From Bacteroidales bacterium UBA1410 (GTDB lineage: Bacteria > Bacteroidota > Bacteroidia > Bacteroidales > Dysgonomonadaceae): DNA of 26,889 nt. Under the pieces are notes generated by a model, which worked only from the letters and a program-made list of their open reading frames with translations, had not been told where the DNA came from and did not search any database. Of this stretch, positions 14,234 to 22,587 are shown one piece after another. The position numbers were made by a program, and so were the translations under genes. Within the stretch, counting starts at the first letter, position 1, and each line of letters opens with the position of its first letter. The stretch is taken from assembly GCA_002305015.1 (NCBI GenBank), contig DBPW01000027.1, positions 1-26,889 on the forward strand, in the 5' to 3' direction.

Positions 14234-14929
14234 TTAGAAAAATGATTCGTCTATATTCATATTCTTCTGCTGCTTAGGAACCGATCGATTTTCTATCTCG
14301 ATATCGCCGGAATCCCGAGCAGAAATCTGATCAGGCGACATAATATATTCATTTGTCATTCCGAGAGAATCGGTTAACTGTCCGTTTCCGACAATTAATT
14401 TCAGTGGCGATCCCACCGGAACTTTTTCATTAGGCATCAACTTTCTTCCCCGATATTCCACACCCAAAACCAAACCGGAATATTCGGAAGGCACTTCTTC
14501 AATAGATAGTTGAGTAAAACCCATTGAAACCAAAAGTGCTTGAGCTTGACGCAACGAATAATCGACCAACTCAGGCATGGTAACCTGCTGGGGTGTCTTC
14601 GCATACACAGAAACATAAATAGCCCGACCTTTTTTTACCTTGCTATTTTCTTCAGGTACCTGTTCAATAATGGCACCGGGAACAGCATCTTTCTGATAAA
14701 CGGAATCGATTATTTCGATATGCAGTCCTTTCGATTTCAATATCGCATTGGCCTCTTCAACTTGTAAGCCTGCAAGTTTTGGCACGCTCACGTTTTGGTC
14801 ATGCCGGGTGTACACTTTCAGAAAAAGAAGGGTTAATATCAGAAGAACAACGGAGACAAGAACAATCAAAAGAAGATTCTTGATGATGCTGTTTTCAAAA
14901 AAGCGTTTTGAAGGTTGTTTGGCATTCAT
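14234..14929 (-). CDS. Stand-alone PASTA domain membrane protein
   Basis: A 231-residue protein with a short cytoplasmic N-terminus, one membrane helix (about residues 16-37, IIKNLLLIVLVSVVLLILTLL) and two extracytoplasmic PASTA domains. These lie at about 43-110 (SVPKLAGLQVEEANAILKSKGL through GRAIYVSVYA) and 113-186 (QVTMPELVDYSLRQAQALLVSMGF through SPLKLIVGNG). An Asp/Asn-rich tail to residue 231 follows. PASTA domains in Gram-positive kinases and PBPs bind muropeptides, but there is no kinase or transpeptidase domain here. Its position as first gene ahead of rluD and ddl suggests a cell-wall-related role, which is inference. A promoter lies about 60 bases upstream. Confidence 0.88.
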   Translation of the reverse strand: MNAKQPSKRFFENSIIKNLLLIVLVSVVLLILTLLFLKVYTRHDQNVSVPKLAGLQVEEANAILKSKGLHIEIIDSVYQKDAVPGAIIEQVPEENSKVKKGRAIYVSVYAKTPQQVTMPELVDYSLRQAQALLVSMGFTQLSIEEVPSEYSGLVLGVEYRGRKLMPNEKVPVGSPLKLIVGNGQLTDSLGMTNEYIMSPDQISARDSGDIEIENRSVPKQQKNMNIDESFF

Positions 14930-14984
14930 AGGTATTGTAATGTTGTCATATTCTTATACTTCTTAAACAGAATGATTATCGCTG

Positions 14985-14992
14985 CAAAGGTA
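14985..14992 (-). promoter_or_regulatory. -7 promoter element of the PASTA-rluD-ddl operon
   Basis: The minus strand reads TACCTTTGC, an exact -7 match, 56 bases before the PASTA start. The leader would be about 50 nucleotides. It would serve five genes down to the NigD-like lipoprotein at 10338, as no other consensus promoter was noticed between them. Confidence 0.6.
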
Positions 14993-15050
14993 CAAAAAAA
15001 ACGACTGCTGTCGAATATAAAAGATATTTTCGTTTGTTAACCCTTTAAAA

Positions 15051-15087
15051 ACAAAAAAGCAGGAATACGGGTATCATATTCTTGCTT
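15051..15087 (-). terminator. Intrinsic terminator of rpmH
   Basis: On the minus strand AAGCAAGAATA (15077-15087) pairs with TATTCCTGCTT (15057-15067) with one A-C mismatch, around a nine-base loop, followed by a run of six T (complement of A 15053-15058). It begins 21 bases after the rpmH stop. On the plus strand the mismatch becomes G-U and TTTT follows, so it may also work weakly in that direction. Confidence 0.65.
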
Positions 15088-15107
15088 TTCCGGAGAAAAA
15101 AATGAAA

Positions 15108-15254
15108 TTAAAATTCGTCCGATACGGTTAGTTTGGCTCTGCCTTTAGCCCGACGTGAAGCCAATACTTTTCTGCCGTTTTTTGTAGCCATTCTTGCACG
15201 AAACCCATGTTTGTTCTTTCTCTTTTTTACGGAAGGTTGATATGTCCTTTTCAT
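15108..15254 (-). CDS. rpmH: 50S ribosomal protein L34
   Basis: A 48-residue very basic protein with the L34 start MKRTYQPSVKKRKNKHGFRA, the core RMATKNGRKVLASRRAKGRAKL and a short C-terminus TVSDEF. This is unmistakable for L34, a component of the large ribosomal subunit. It is easy to miss because of its length. It has its own promoter 39 bases upstream and a terminator close after the stop, so it is probably a single-gene unit. In many bacteria rpmH sits beside rnpA and dnaA; here it lies between a PIN-PhoH gene and the PASTA operon. Confidence 0.96.
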   Translation of the reverse strand: MKRTYQPSVKKRKNKHGFRARMATKNGRKVLASRRAKGRAKLTVSDEF

Positions 15255-15292
15255 TTTGTATGGTTTTTTATTTTGTTTCTATTAATAAGCCG

Positions 15293-15300
15293 CAAAATTA
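15293..15300 (-). promoter_or_regulatory. -7 promoter element of rpmH
   Basis: The minus strand reads TAATTTTGC, matching TAnnTTTG plus the favoured C, 39 bases upstream of the rpmH ATG and in the spacer after the PIN-PhoH stop. Confidence 0.6.
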
Positions 15301-15339
15301 GGGATAATTTTTGAATTAATCAATTTTTATGGATATCAA

Positions 15340-16731
15340 CTACAGTAAATTACTTGCCAATTCCGACAATTCGCTTCGTTCGCCCTTAATCAGATTAACA
15401 TGAGCGAAAATAGGTTGCCCTTTCATTTTATCGATCATATAAGCCAATCCGTTGGATTGAGAATCGAGATAAGGAGAGTCGATTTGTTGAAGATCGCCGG
15501 TAAATACCATTTTTGTTTCTTCTCCTGCTCGGGTAATAATGGTCTTCACTTCATGAGGAGTGAGATTCTGGGCCTCATCGATAATACAAAAAGTCTCCGA
15601 GAGGCTGCGCCCACGAATAAAAGCCAACGCTTCAATTGCAAGCTGCCCCGATCGTTCCATTTCATCAATAAGGCGCTGTTCGGGACTGTTTGACCCAAGG
15701 TGCGATTTAATAACATTAAGGTTATCGAACAGTGGTTGCATATAGGGTGCTACTTTTTGTTTCTCGTCGCCGGGCAAATATCCAAGATCTTTGTTTGACA
15801 ACGATACGATCGGACGAGCAAGAAGAATCTGGTTGTAGAGTTTATGTTGTTTCAATGCCGACGCCAGGGCAAGCAACGTTTTCCCGGTCCCCGCTTTTCC
15901 CGTAAGGGCAACCAACTTTATTTGGGGATCATTCAATACTTCAAAAGCAAACGCTTGCTCGGCATTGCGTGGCTGAATACCGAAATTGGTTTCTTTTTCG
16001 ATTTTTTTGATTTTTTGCGTGAAAGGATTGTATCGCACCAATACACTGTTGCGATTGCTTTTGAGTATAAAACATTGATTCGGTTCTATTGCAGTAGGAA
16101 AATCGAATTCGTCAAAATCGACCCCGGCGGGGTTTGCATAGATTCTATCGATCAGTTCAGGATCAATTCCATCGAAGGCCAATTCTTCCTGTTCGAAAAT
16201 ATCGATATCGGTAACTTTATCCGTAATATAATCTTCGGCAAGCAATCCCAACGAACGGGCTTTCATACGTAAGTTGATGTCTTTGGATATGAGAATGGTT
16301 TTCATGTGGGGGTATTTCTCTGTGAGCGTCAAAAGCGTAGAAAGAATGCGATTATCCGGGCTTCTTTCGGGAAAAGCCTCTAAAATTTTAGGGTGATCCG
16401 GAACATTTACGATATAGAGTTTCCCGCGCCCTACCCCCAATTCGGCTCCATTCATAAACAAATCATCGTCGGTAATCAGATCGAGTTCGCGGATAAAAGC
16501 ACGGGCATTGAAATTGATCTGATCGTTTCCCTTCTTAAATTTATCCAGTTCTTCCAATACAACAAAAGGAATATAGATATCGTTTTCTTCAAAATTATCC
16601 AAGCATTTATAATCATGAAGAATAACATTGGTATCGAGAATAAAATTCTTTTTTGTGGATGATGCGGATTTTTTTGATTTGGTGGTTTCCGATTTTGCTT
16701 TTTCCGAAGCAATTTGATCTGTTTTTCCCAT
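15340..16731 (-). CDS. PIN-PhoH family ATPase (PhoH2-like)
   Basis: A 463-residue fusion of a PIN nuclease domain and a PhoH ATPase. After a Lys/Ser-rich N-terminus, the PIN domain begins FILDTNVILHD (30-40, catalytic Asp33). It continues through VVLEELDKFKKG and DNRILSTLL to DYITDKVTDID near 175. The PhoH domain has Walker A LTGKAGTGKTLLALA (276-290) and Walker B FCIIDEAQNLTPHEVKT (381-397). The motif TGDLQQIDSP (411-420) follows. Characterised PhoH2 proteins of mycobacteria are ATP-driven RNA helicases with RNase activity and can form toxin-antitoxin pairs. No small antitoxin gene is visible immediately upstream here. The gene is divergent from hisS. Confidence 0.9.
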   Translation of the reverse strand: MGKTDQIASEKAKSETTKSKKSASSTKKNFILDTNVILHDYKCLDNFEENDIYIPFVVLEELDKFKKGNDQINFNARAFIRELDLITDDDLFMNGAELGVGRGKLYIVNVPDHPKILEAFPERSPDNRILSTLLTLTEKYPHMKTILISKDINLRMKARSLGLLAEDYITDKVTDIDIFEQEELAFDGIDPELIDRIYANPAGVDFDEFDFPTAIEPNQCFILKSNRNSVLVRYNPFTQKIKKIEKETNFGIQPRNAEQAFAFEVLNDPQIKLVALTGKAGTGKTLLALASALKQHKLYNQILLARPIVSLSNKDLGYLPGDEKQKVAPYMQPLFDNLNVIKSHLGSNSPEQRLIDEMERSGQLAIEALAFIRGRSLSETFCIIDEAQNLTPHEVKTIITRAGEETKMVFTGDLQQIDSPYLDSQSNGLAYMIDKMKGQPIFAHVNLIKGERSELSELASNLL

Positions 16732-16774
16732 TTTTCGTTGTAGTTAAAAGTATTTACTATTTTAAATAAAAACG

Positions 16775-16782
16775 CAAATATG
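16775..16782 (-). promoter_or_regulatory. Near-consensus -7 element for the PIN-PhoH gene
   Basis: The minus strand reads CATATTTGC, which departs from TAnnTTTG at the first base pair (CA instead of TA). It is 44 bases upstream of the PIN-PhoH ATG and is the best candidate in that spacer. Confidence 0.35.
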
Positions 16783-16885
16783 CTAAGATTGTTTTTCCTC
16801 AATCCGATTTTAAACGCTAAGATACAAACAAAAAATACAATATTTCTACAAGAAAGGGGTATTTTTAGTTTTCTCCATAATTCAT

Positions 16886-16893
16886 TACCTTTG
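16886..16893 (+). promoter_or_regulatory. -7 promoter element of the hisS operon
   Basis: TACCTTTGC on the plus strand is an exact -7 match, 28 bases before the chosen hisS ATG. Transcription from here would start downstream of the ATG at 16780 that opens the longest frame, so the shorter protein is the correct one. Confidence 0.65.
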
Positions 16894-16920
16894 CATGATA
16901 AAACAAAGGTAAAAGTAACG

Positions 16921-18306
16921 ATGCAAAAACCTTCCATTCCGAAAGGAACGCGCGATTTTTCGCCCGAAGAAATGGCAAAGCGCAACTACATTTTCGACAC
17001 CATTAAGAAAGTATTCCAATTGTTCGGTTTCCGTCAAATCGAAACGCCGGCTATGGAAAATTTATCTACACTCTTGGGAAAATACGGTGAAGAGGGCGAT
17101 AAATTGTTGTTCAAGATACTCAATTCCGGCGACTTTCTTTCAGCCTTAACGCCGGAAGACCTTCAAGAAGGAAATTCAACAAAAACAGCGATCAAAATTG
17201 CCGAAAAAGGATTACGATATGATCTTACTGTTCCTTTTGCCCGCTATGTGGTCATGCATCGACAGGAAATCACTTTTCCTTTCAAACGTTTTCAGATTCA
17301 GCCGGTATGGCGAGCCGACAGGCCACAAAAAGGGCGCTACAGGGAATTTTTTCAATGTGATGCCGATATTATCGGATCCGATTCGTTATTAAACGAAGTG
17401 GAACTCCTTCAAATGATCGATGAAGTATTTAAACGGCTGAATATCCGCATCATTACAAAATTGAACAACCGGAAAATCCTTTCCGGTATTGCCGAAATTA
17501 TTGGTGAAGCCGACAAAATAACGGATATTACAGTTGCTATCGACAAACTGGAAAAGATCGGACTTGAAAACGTAAATGAAGAATTACGTTCGAAGAATAT
17601 TTCTCGGGAAGCTATCGACAAGCTGCAACCCATTATTTTATTGAACGGTAGCAACGAGAAAAAAATTGACACACTAAAAAAAACGCTTTCTTCATCTGAA
17701 ACCGGATTAAAAGGAATAGAAGAAATCGAATTTATTTTAAACAAAACCGGATCGCTGTCATTTGAAAATCGAATCGAACTTGATCTTACCCTCGCCCGTG
17801 GTCTGAATTATTACACAGGAAGCATTATCGAGGTTAAAGCTATTGATGTTGAAATAGGAAGTATTACCGGCGGTGGGCGGTATGACAATCTCACCGGCAT
17901 TTTCGGTCTCCCCGATGTATCGGGAGTGGGTATCTCTTTTGGTGCCGACCGCATCTACGATGTACTGAACCGACTCAATCTCTATCCCGATAATCTAACC
18001 TGGGGAACCGACATTCTGTTTGTTAATTTCGGCGAACAAGAAGAAAACTTCATTCTTCCTCTCCTCACGCTATTGCGCAGCAAAGGGATTTCGGCAGAAA
18101 TTTATCCCGAACCGGCAAAAATAAAAAAACAACTCTCTTATGCCGATACGAATCATATCCCTTTTGTTGCCCTTATAGGCGAAAACGAAATTTCCGAAGG
18201 GAAAATCACCCTCAAAAACATGAAATCAGGCGAACAAACAAGACTGACTCGAGAACAACTCATAGCCCGGTTTTTGAAAAAAACCGACACCGGTAAGCCC
18301 TTATGA
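16921..18306 (+). CDS. hisS: Histidyl-tRNA synthetase
   Basis: A 461-residue class II aminoacyl-tRNA synthetase that charges tRNA-His. The start MQKPSIPKGTRDFSPEEM is the family N-terminus; 47 extra in-frame codons upstream overlap the promoter and are excluded. Class II motif 1 appears in KVFQLFGFRQIETPAMENL. Motif 2 is FQIQPVWRADRPQKGRYREFFQCDADIIG. The histidine-specific loop is LARGLNYYTGSIIEV with GGGRYDNLTGIFG, and the motif 3 region is VGISFGADRIYDVL. The C-terminal anticodon-binding domain runs from about residue 360 to the end. The stop codon overlaps the next start as ATGA, so the ABC-F gene is probably translationally coupled. Confidence 0.96.
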   Translation: MQKPSIPKGTRDFSPEEMAKRNYIFDTIKKVFQLFGFRQIETPAMENLSTLLGKYGEEGDKLLFKILNSGDFLSALTPEDLQEGNSTKTAIKIAEKGLRYDLTVPFARYVVMHRQEITFPFKRFQIQPVWRADRPQKGRYREFFQCDADIIGSDSLLNEVELLQMIDEVFKRLNIRIITKLNNRKILSGIAEIIGEADKITDITVAIDKLEKIGLENVNEELRSKNISREAIDKLQPIILLNGSNEKKIDTLKKTLSSSETGLKGIEEIEFILNKTGSLSFENRIELDLTLARGLNYYTGSIIEVKAIDVEIGSITGGGRYDNLTGIFGLPDVSGVGISFGADRIYDVLNRLNLYPDNLTWGTDILFVNFGEQEENFILPLLTLLRSKGISAEIYPEPAKIKKQLSYADTNHIPFVALIGENEISEGKITLKNMKSGEQTRLTREQLIARFLKKTDTGKPL

Positions 18307-20252
18307 TTTCCATAGAAAATCTTTCCGTTGAATTTGGCGGGTTCACTTTGCTGAACGATATATCGTTTGTGTTGAATAAAAACGAACGTACAGCATTGGT
18401 CGGCAAAAACGGAGCAGGAAAATCTACCTTACTCAAAATCTTAGCAGGGATTCAACATCCTACTCGAGGGAGGGTTTCCTATCCGAAAGAAATCTCCATC
18501 GGATATCTCCCGCAACAAATGAAGTTGAACGACACACACACGGTAAAAGAGGAAGCCGCCCAAGCATTCAAACATCTGCAAGAAATGGAAAACGAGCTCG
18601 AAAAGCTACACCGCCGGCTTGCCGAACGAACCGATTACGAATCGGAAGATTATCAACGAATCATTCAACGTTCAGCCGATCTGCAGGAATTGTTACTAAT
18701 GTCGGGTATCAATAATTTTGAGGCCGAAATAGAAAAGACACTCATCGGGTTGGGATTTTCGCGAGAAGATTTCGATCGCCCAACAAAAGAATTCAGCGGA
18801 GGGTGGCGCATGCGCATCGAACTGGCAAAAATTTTGTTGCAGAAACCCGATGTGTTGTTATTGGACGAGCCCACTAATCATCTCGATATAGAATCCATCC
18901 AATGGCTGGAAAATTTTTTGGCGACCCATGCTAATGCACTGATGCTGGTATCGCACGATCGCGCCTTTCTCGATGCAGTTACCAACCGTACAATCGAGAT
19001 TGTACGGGGAAAAATTTACGATTATAAAGTGAGCTACTCCGAATATGTGGAACTGCACAAAAAACGGCGTGAACAGCAACTTCGCGCTTATGAAAACCAA
19101 CAAAAACAAATTCAGAAAACCGAAGAGTTTATCGAACGTTTCCGCTATAAGCCGACCAAATCCAACCAAGTACAATCGCGTATCAAACAACTGGAAAAAA
19201 TTGAAGTAATTGAAGTTGACGAGGTGGATAATTCCCATCTGAATTTGAAATTTCCTCCTGCACCACGGTCCGGATCATACCCTGTGATAATGGAAAATGT
19301 AGCAAAAAGTTATGGCGATCATGTGGTATTCTCTGATGTAAACATGACCATCCATCGGGGCGATAAAGTGGCTTTTGTCGGTAAAAACGGTGAAGGAAAA
19401 TCGACCCTCGTCAAATGCATCATGAACGAAATCGATTTTCAAGGCAAACTTGAATTGGGGCACAATGTAAAGATCGGCTATTTTGCTCAGAATCAAGCAC
19501 AATTGCTCAATGAAAATCTGACGGTTTTCGAAACTATCGATCAGGTTGCCACAGGAGATATTCGAAACAAAATACGTGATATTTTGGGTGCCTTCATGTT
19601 TGGTGGAGAAGCATCGGAAAAGAAAGTGAAAACACTTTCCGGTGGTGAGCGCAGCCGACTGGCAATGATCCGTCTGCTTCTCGAACCGGTGAATCTGCTC
19701 ATTCTCGATGAGCCGACAAACCATCTGGATATGGCGTCGAAAGATGTACTGAAAAAAACCATTTCCGAATTCGATGGCACAGCCATCATCGTTTCACACG
19801 ACCGGGATTTTCTCAATGAACTTGTTACAAAGGTTTATGAATTTGGCAGAGGAGAAGTTATTGAGCATTTGGGCGGCATCTACGATTTTTTGGCAAAAAA
19901 GAAACTGGAAAATCTGCAACAACCGGAAACTTCTTTGCATAGCTCAACTCTTGCTCCGGTAGAAAAAAAAGATAATCGGAAATCGGAAAATAAACTTTCC
20001 TACCAAGAACAAAAAGAACAGAACAAGCAAATCAAAAGGCTTGAAAAAGAAATTCAAGATATAGAAGAAAAAATCACAAAAATGGAAGAAAAACTTTCCT
20101 CCATCGAATCCGAACTCACTACTCCGGAAAAAGCATCAAATGCTTCTTTGCTCCAATCGTATATCGACTTAAAAAACAAAATTACCATTACAATGAACAT
20201 TTGGGAACAACTAACGTTGGAAATGGAGAAGGTGCAAATGAACATGCAATGA
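18303..20252 (+). CDS. ABC-F family ATPase (Uup/YbiT-like)
   Basis: A 649-residue cytoplasmic protein with two ABC ATPase domains and no membrane segments. Domain 1 has Walker A GKNGAGKST (34-42), signature SGGWRMRIELAKIL and Walker B LLLDEPTNHLDIES. A charged linker (HKKRREQQLRAYENQQKQIQKTEEF) is the ABC-F inter-domain arm. Domain 2 has GKNGEGKST, LSGGERSRLAMIRLLL and LILDEPTNHLDMAS. A C-terminal coiled coil (about 560-649, rich in Glu and Lys) is like that of Uup. ABC-F proteins act on the ribosome E site in translation rescue or resistance. The coiled-coil tail and the hisS context favour a housekeeping role over antibiotic protection. It overlaps both neighbours by four bases (ATGA). Confidence 0.92.
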   Translation: MISIENLSVEFGGFTLLNDISFVLNKNERTALVGKNGAGKSTLLKILAGIQHPTRGRVSYPKEISIGYLPQQMKLNDTHTVKEEAAQAFKHLQEMENELEKLHRRLAERTDYESEDYQRIIQRSADLQELLLMSGINNFEAEIEKTLIGLGFSREDFDRPTKEFSGGWRMRIELAKILLQKPDVLLLDEPTNHLDIESIQWLENFLATHANALMLVSHDRAFLDAVTNRTIEIVRGKIYDYKVSYSEYVELHKKRREQQLRAYENQQKQIQKTEEFIERFRYKPTKSNQVQSRIKQLEKIEVIEVDEVDNSHLNLKFPPAPRSGSYPVIMENVAKSYGDHVVFSDVNMTIHRGDKVAFVGKNGEGKSTLVKCIMNEIDFQGKLELGHNVKIGYFAQNQAQLLNENLTVFETIDQVATGDIRNKIRDILGAFMFGGEASEKKVKTLSGGERSRLAMIRLLLEPVNLLILDEPTNHLDMASKDVLKKTISEFDGTAIIVSHDRDFLNELVTKVYEFGRGEVIEHLGGIYDFLAKKKLENLQQPETSLHSSTLAPVEKKDNRKSENKLSYQEQKEQNKQIKRLEKEIQDIEEKITKMEEKLSSIESELTTPEKASNASLLQSYIDLKNKITITMNIWEQLTLEMEKVQMNMQ

Positions 20253-20785
20253 AAATCAGCAAACTCATACTGAAACTATTCGGATGGAAAGTGGTAAATG
20301 TTCTGCCGGATATTCCCAAATGCGTAATTGCACTTGCACCACATACCAGCAATTGGGATTTCATAGTAGGAAAGCTGGCTTACAGTTCGTTGGGAAGAAA
20401 TGCAAAATTTCTGATTAAAAAAGAATGGTTTTTCTTTCCTTTCAATCTACTTTTCAAGAGCATAGGAGGAATTCCTGTTGAAAGGGATAAGAAAAATTGG
20501 CTTACCGACAAATTAGCCGAGGAATTTAACAAACACGAAAAATTTCAACTTGCAGTAACTCCCGAAGGCACTAGGAAACCGGTTAAAGAATGGAGAAAGG
20601 GTGATTATTACATTGCACTAAAAGCCAATGTGCCTATTGTTTTAGTGGGAATCGATTACGCCAAGAAAGAGGTAATCTTTCTCGACATCTTTTATCCCAC
20701 CGGCGATTATGAAAAAGATATAGAAAAAATAAAAGCGCATTACAAGGACATTACCGGAAAACATCCCCAAAACTTTTTACTTTGA
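20249..20785 (+). CDS. Small 1-acyl-sn-glycerol-3-phosphate acyltransferase-like protein
   Basis: A 178-residue PlsC-like acyltransferase. The HxxxxD motif is APHTSNWDFIVGK (His and Asp with four residues between). The substrate-binding block is FKSIGGIPVERDK, and the third block is AVTPEGTRKPVKEWRKG. It is shorter than typical PlsC (about 240 residues) and lacks an obvious N-terminal membrane anchor, apart from a weak hydrophobic start MKISKLILKLFGWKVV. The start at 20249 is fixed by the ATGA overlap with the ABC-F stop; an in-frame ATG at 20201 lies deep in that gene. It ends convergently with dinB, sharing nine bases. Acyl acceptor unknown; related short proteins are often annotated as acyltransferases without tested function. 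Confidence 0.82.
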   Translation: MKISKLILKLFGWKVVNVLPDIPKCVIALAPHTSNWDFIVGKLAYSSLGRNAKFLIKKEWFFFPFNLLFKSIGGIPVERDKKNWLTDKLAEEFNKHEKFQLAVTPEGTRKPVKEWRKGDYYIALKANVPIVLVGIDYAKKEVIFLDIFYPTGDYEKDIEKIKAHYKDITGKHPQNFLL

Positions 20786-21880
20786 TGAAGAATCGTCAAA
20801 CTCTTTAAAATCGAAAGAGAGCTGAAGGGGTTGCTCTTCCCGCGATATTTCCATCTCAGGATTTCGGAGCGAAAGTCCCATCAGACGGATTTTTTTTTCC
20901 TGAATATCTTCAACCGATAAAAGCAATTCCTTTCCCAACTCAAAAATCTGATGATAGGTTCTGATAAGATAATCTACCGTTCTACTTCGAGTAATAAGTG
21001 TAAAATCGGCATACTTTATTTTAAGCGTAAGCGTTTTGGCAAAAAATTTACGTTTCTCGGCCCTTCTGTACAGTTCTTCCGAAATCTCATCCAAAGCCCT
21101 TAATGCATCAACCATTTCATAAATATCCTCAGGAAAAGTTTCTTCGGTTCCCAACGATTTTCGGATATGTTCCGATTCCACTTCACGATCATCGATTCCG
21201 CGTGCAAACCAATAGTAAACACTTCCTACTTTTCCGAAATGCTTTACAAGATCCGTTTCTGCCCATTGTTTCAAATCATATCCGGTTTTTATACCCAATT
21301 CGTTCATTCTGGCAGCCGTTACTTTACCCACGCCGAAAAAACGCTCTACGGGCAATCGTTCAATAAAAGCTTCAGCCTTTTCCGGTGGTATAACAAACAA
21401 ACCGTTGGGTTTGCGGTAATCTGATGCGATTTTGGCCAAAAATTTATTGTACGATACACCGGCAGAAGCTGTTAAACGTGTACGATTGTATATTTTCTGT
21501 TTAATTTCTTTTGCTATTGCCGTTGCCGAGTGAATACCTTTTTTATTGACCGTAACATCCAAAAAAGCTTCATCGAGCGACAAAGGCTCCACCTTATCGG
21601 TATATTCAAGAAAAATCTGCATGATCTGATGGGATACCTCCCGATAAATGTCAAAACGAGGCATAACAAAAATCAGATGAGGACATTTTTGCATAGCAAT
21701 AACCGATGCCATTGCCGAATGAATGCCATAACGCCGAGCCTCGTAGCTGGCAGCGGCAACCACACCGCGTTTCCCTCCATAACCTACGGCAACCGGTTTC
21801 CCGCGGTATTCAGGATTATCGCGCTGTTCAATAGAAGCATAAAAAGCATCCATATCGATATGGATTATCTTTCGAGTCAT
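20777..21880 (-). CDS. dinB: DNA polymerase IV (Y-family)
   Basis: A 367-residue translesion polymerase. The catalytic palm shows IHIDMDAFYASIEQRDNPE (first Asp pair) and the second acidic motif EPLSLDEAFLDVT. The GVSYNKFLAKIASDYRKPNG block and the helix-hairpin-helix GVGKVTAARMNELGI complete the core. The little-finger domain follows. Near the C-terminus QLSFDF (about 353-358) looks like a sliding-clamp-binding motif. Pol IV copies past alkylated and other lesions and is often damage-inducible, but no LexA box was recognised upstream. It sits 97 bases downstream of thpR on the same strand and overlaps the convergent acyltransferase gene by nine bases at its 3' end. Confidence 0.94.
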   Translation of the reverse strand: MTRKIIHIDMDAFYASIEQRDNPEYRGKPVAVGYGGKRGVVAAASYEARRYGIHSAMASVIAMQKCPHLIFVMPRFDIYREVSHQIMQIFLEYTDKVEPLSLDEAFLDVTVNKKGIHSATAIAKEIKQKIYNRTRLTASAGVSYNKFLAKIASDYRKPNGLFVIPPEKAEAFIERLPVERFFGVGKVTAARMNELGIKTGYDLKQWAETDLVKHFGKVGSVYYWFARGIDDREVESEHIRKSLGTEETFPEDIYEMVDALRALDEISEELYRRAEKRKFFAKTLTLKIKYADFTLITRSRTVDYLIRTYHQIFELGKELLLSVEDIQEKKIRLMGLSLRNPEMEISREEQPLQLSFDFKEFDDSSSK

Positions 21881-21977
21881 GTCATATATAAAATATCCCT
21901 CTCATCATCACTCTACTCATTTTCGGGAATATACCAACGAATAAATTTTTTCAAAACTCCAAATCTTCATCATCGCT

Positions 21978-22556
21978 CTAGTTATTTTCGGACTGCAACG
22001 AAAAAATTACCATAGGATAGTAAGACGCTCCACGAGGAGACAAGCGGCTTTCGAACAATACTATTTCTTTGGCTTCATACTGTACAGGATGCGGAAACCG
22101 AGAAATTGTCAACGCACGATTTAATGAAGGTTCAATGGTTTGACCGGGAATAAATCGCCCTATCGTCAGATGAGGATTGAATAATTTTTCATTGGAAATA
22201 AACCCCAAAGGTACCACTTCCCGGTCTATCCTTTTTTTCAATTCGAATAAAATTTCGGGAGCATCAATTCCCAACCAGAGCACGTTGGGTTCACGACCTC
22301 TCTTAAACAAACCCGGATTCGTCAATTTGAAAGAAAAAGAGGGTATCCCTTTCATAGCCGAATGAAGTACGTTTTTCAATTCTGTTAATTGATCCACAGG
22401 AACTTCACCAAAAAAGAATAGCGTCAAATGGTACGATTTAGGATCCACCCATTTGATGCGATAATTTCGAAGCAAATGTTTCAATTCCTTCGCCTTATCT
22501 GCAGCCGGTTCAACAGGAATAAGGGGTAAAGCAAGAAAAGTACGTTTGGACTGCAT
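21978..22556 (-). CDS. thpR: RNA 2',3'-cyclic phosphodiesterase (2H/LigT family)
   Basis: A 192-residue member of the 2H phosphoesterase family. The two catalytic HxT motifs are H43-L-T45 in SYHLTLFFFGEV and H129-L-T131 in NPHLTIGRF, with the usual spacing of about 85 residues. The N-terminus RTFLALPLIPVEP is also typical of ThpR/LigT. Known members hydrolyse RNA 2',3'-cyclic phosphates and can ligate tRNA halves in reverse in vitro; the cellular role is uncertain. It is 31 bases downstream of the DUF3575 gene and 97 bases upstream of dinB. No C-terminal extension is present. Confidence 0.9.
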   Translation of the reverse strand: MQSKRTFLALPLIPVEPAADKAKELKHLLRNYRIKWVDPKSYHLTLFFFGEVPVDQLTELKNVLHSAMKGIPSFSFKLTNPGLFKRGREPNVLWLGIDAPEILFELKKRIDREVVPLGFISNEKLFNPHLTIGRFIPGQTIEPSLNRALTISRFPHPVQYEAKEIVLFESRLSPRGASYYPMVIFSLQSENN

Positions 22557-22587
22557 AAAGAAGAAAAGACCTTAATCTTCCCCTATT

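Noticed and set aside
16780..16920. N-terminal extension of hisS by 47 codons
   Set aside because: The region contains the hisS promoter element and no family similarity; the canonical HisS N-terminus starts at 16921.
22557..22587. Possible hairpin AAGA/TCTT between the DUF3575 gene and thpR
   Set aside because: A four-pair stem with a pyrimidine-rich tail is too weak to call a terminator.
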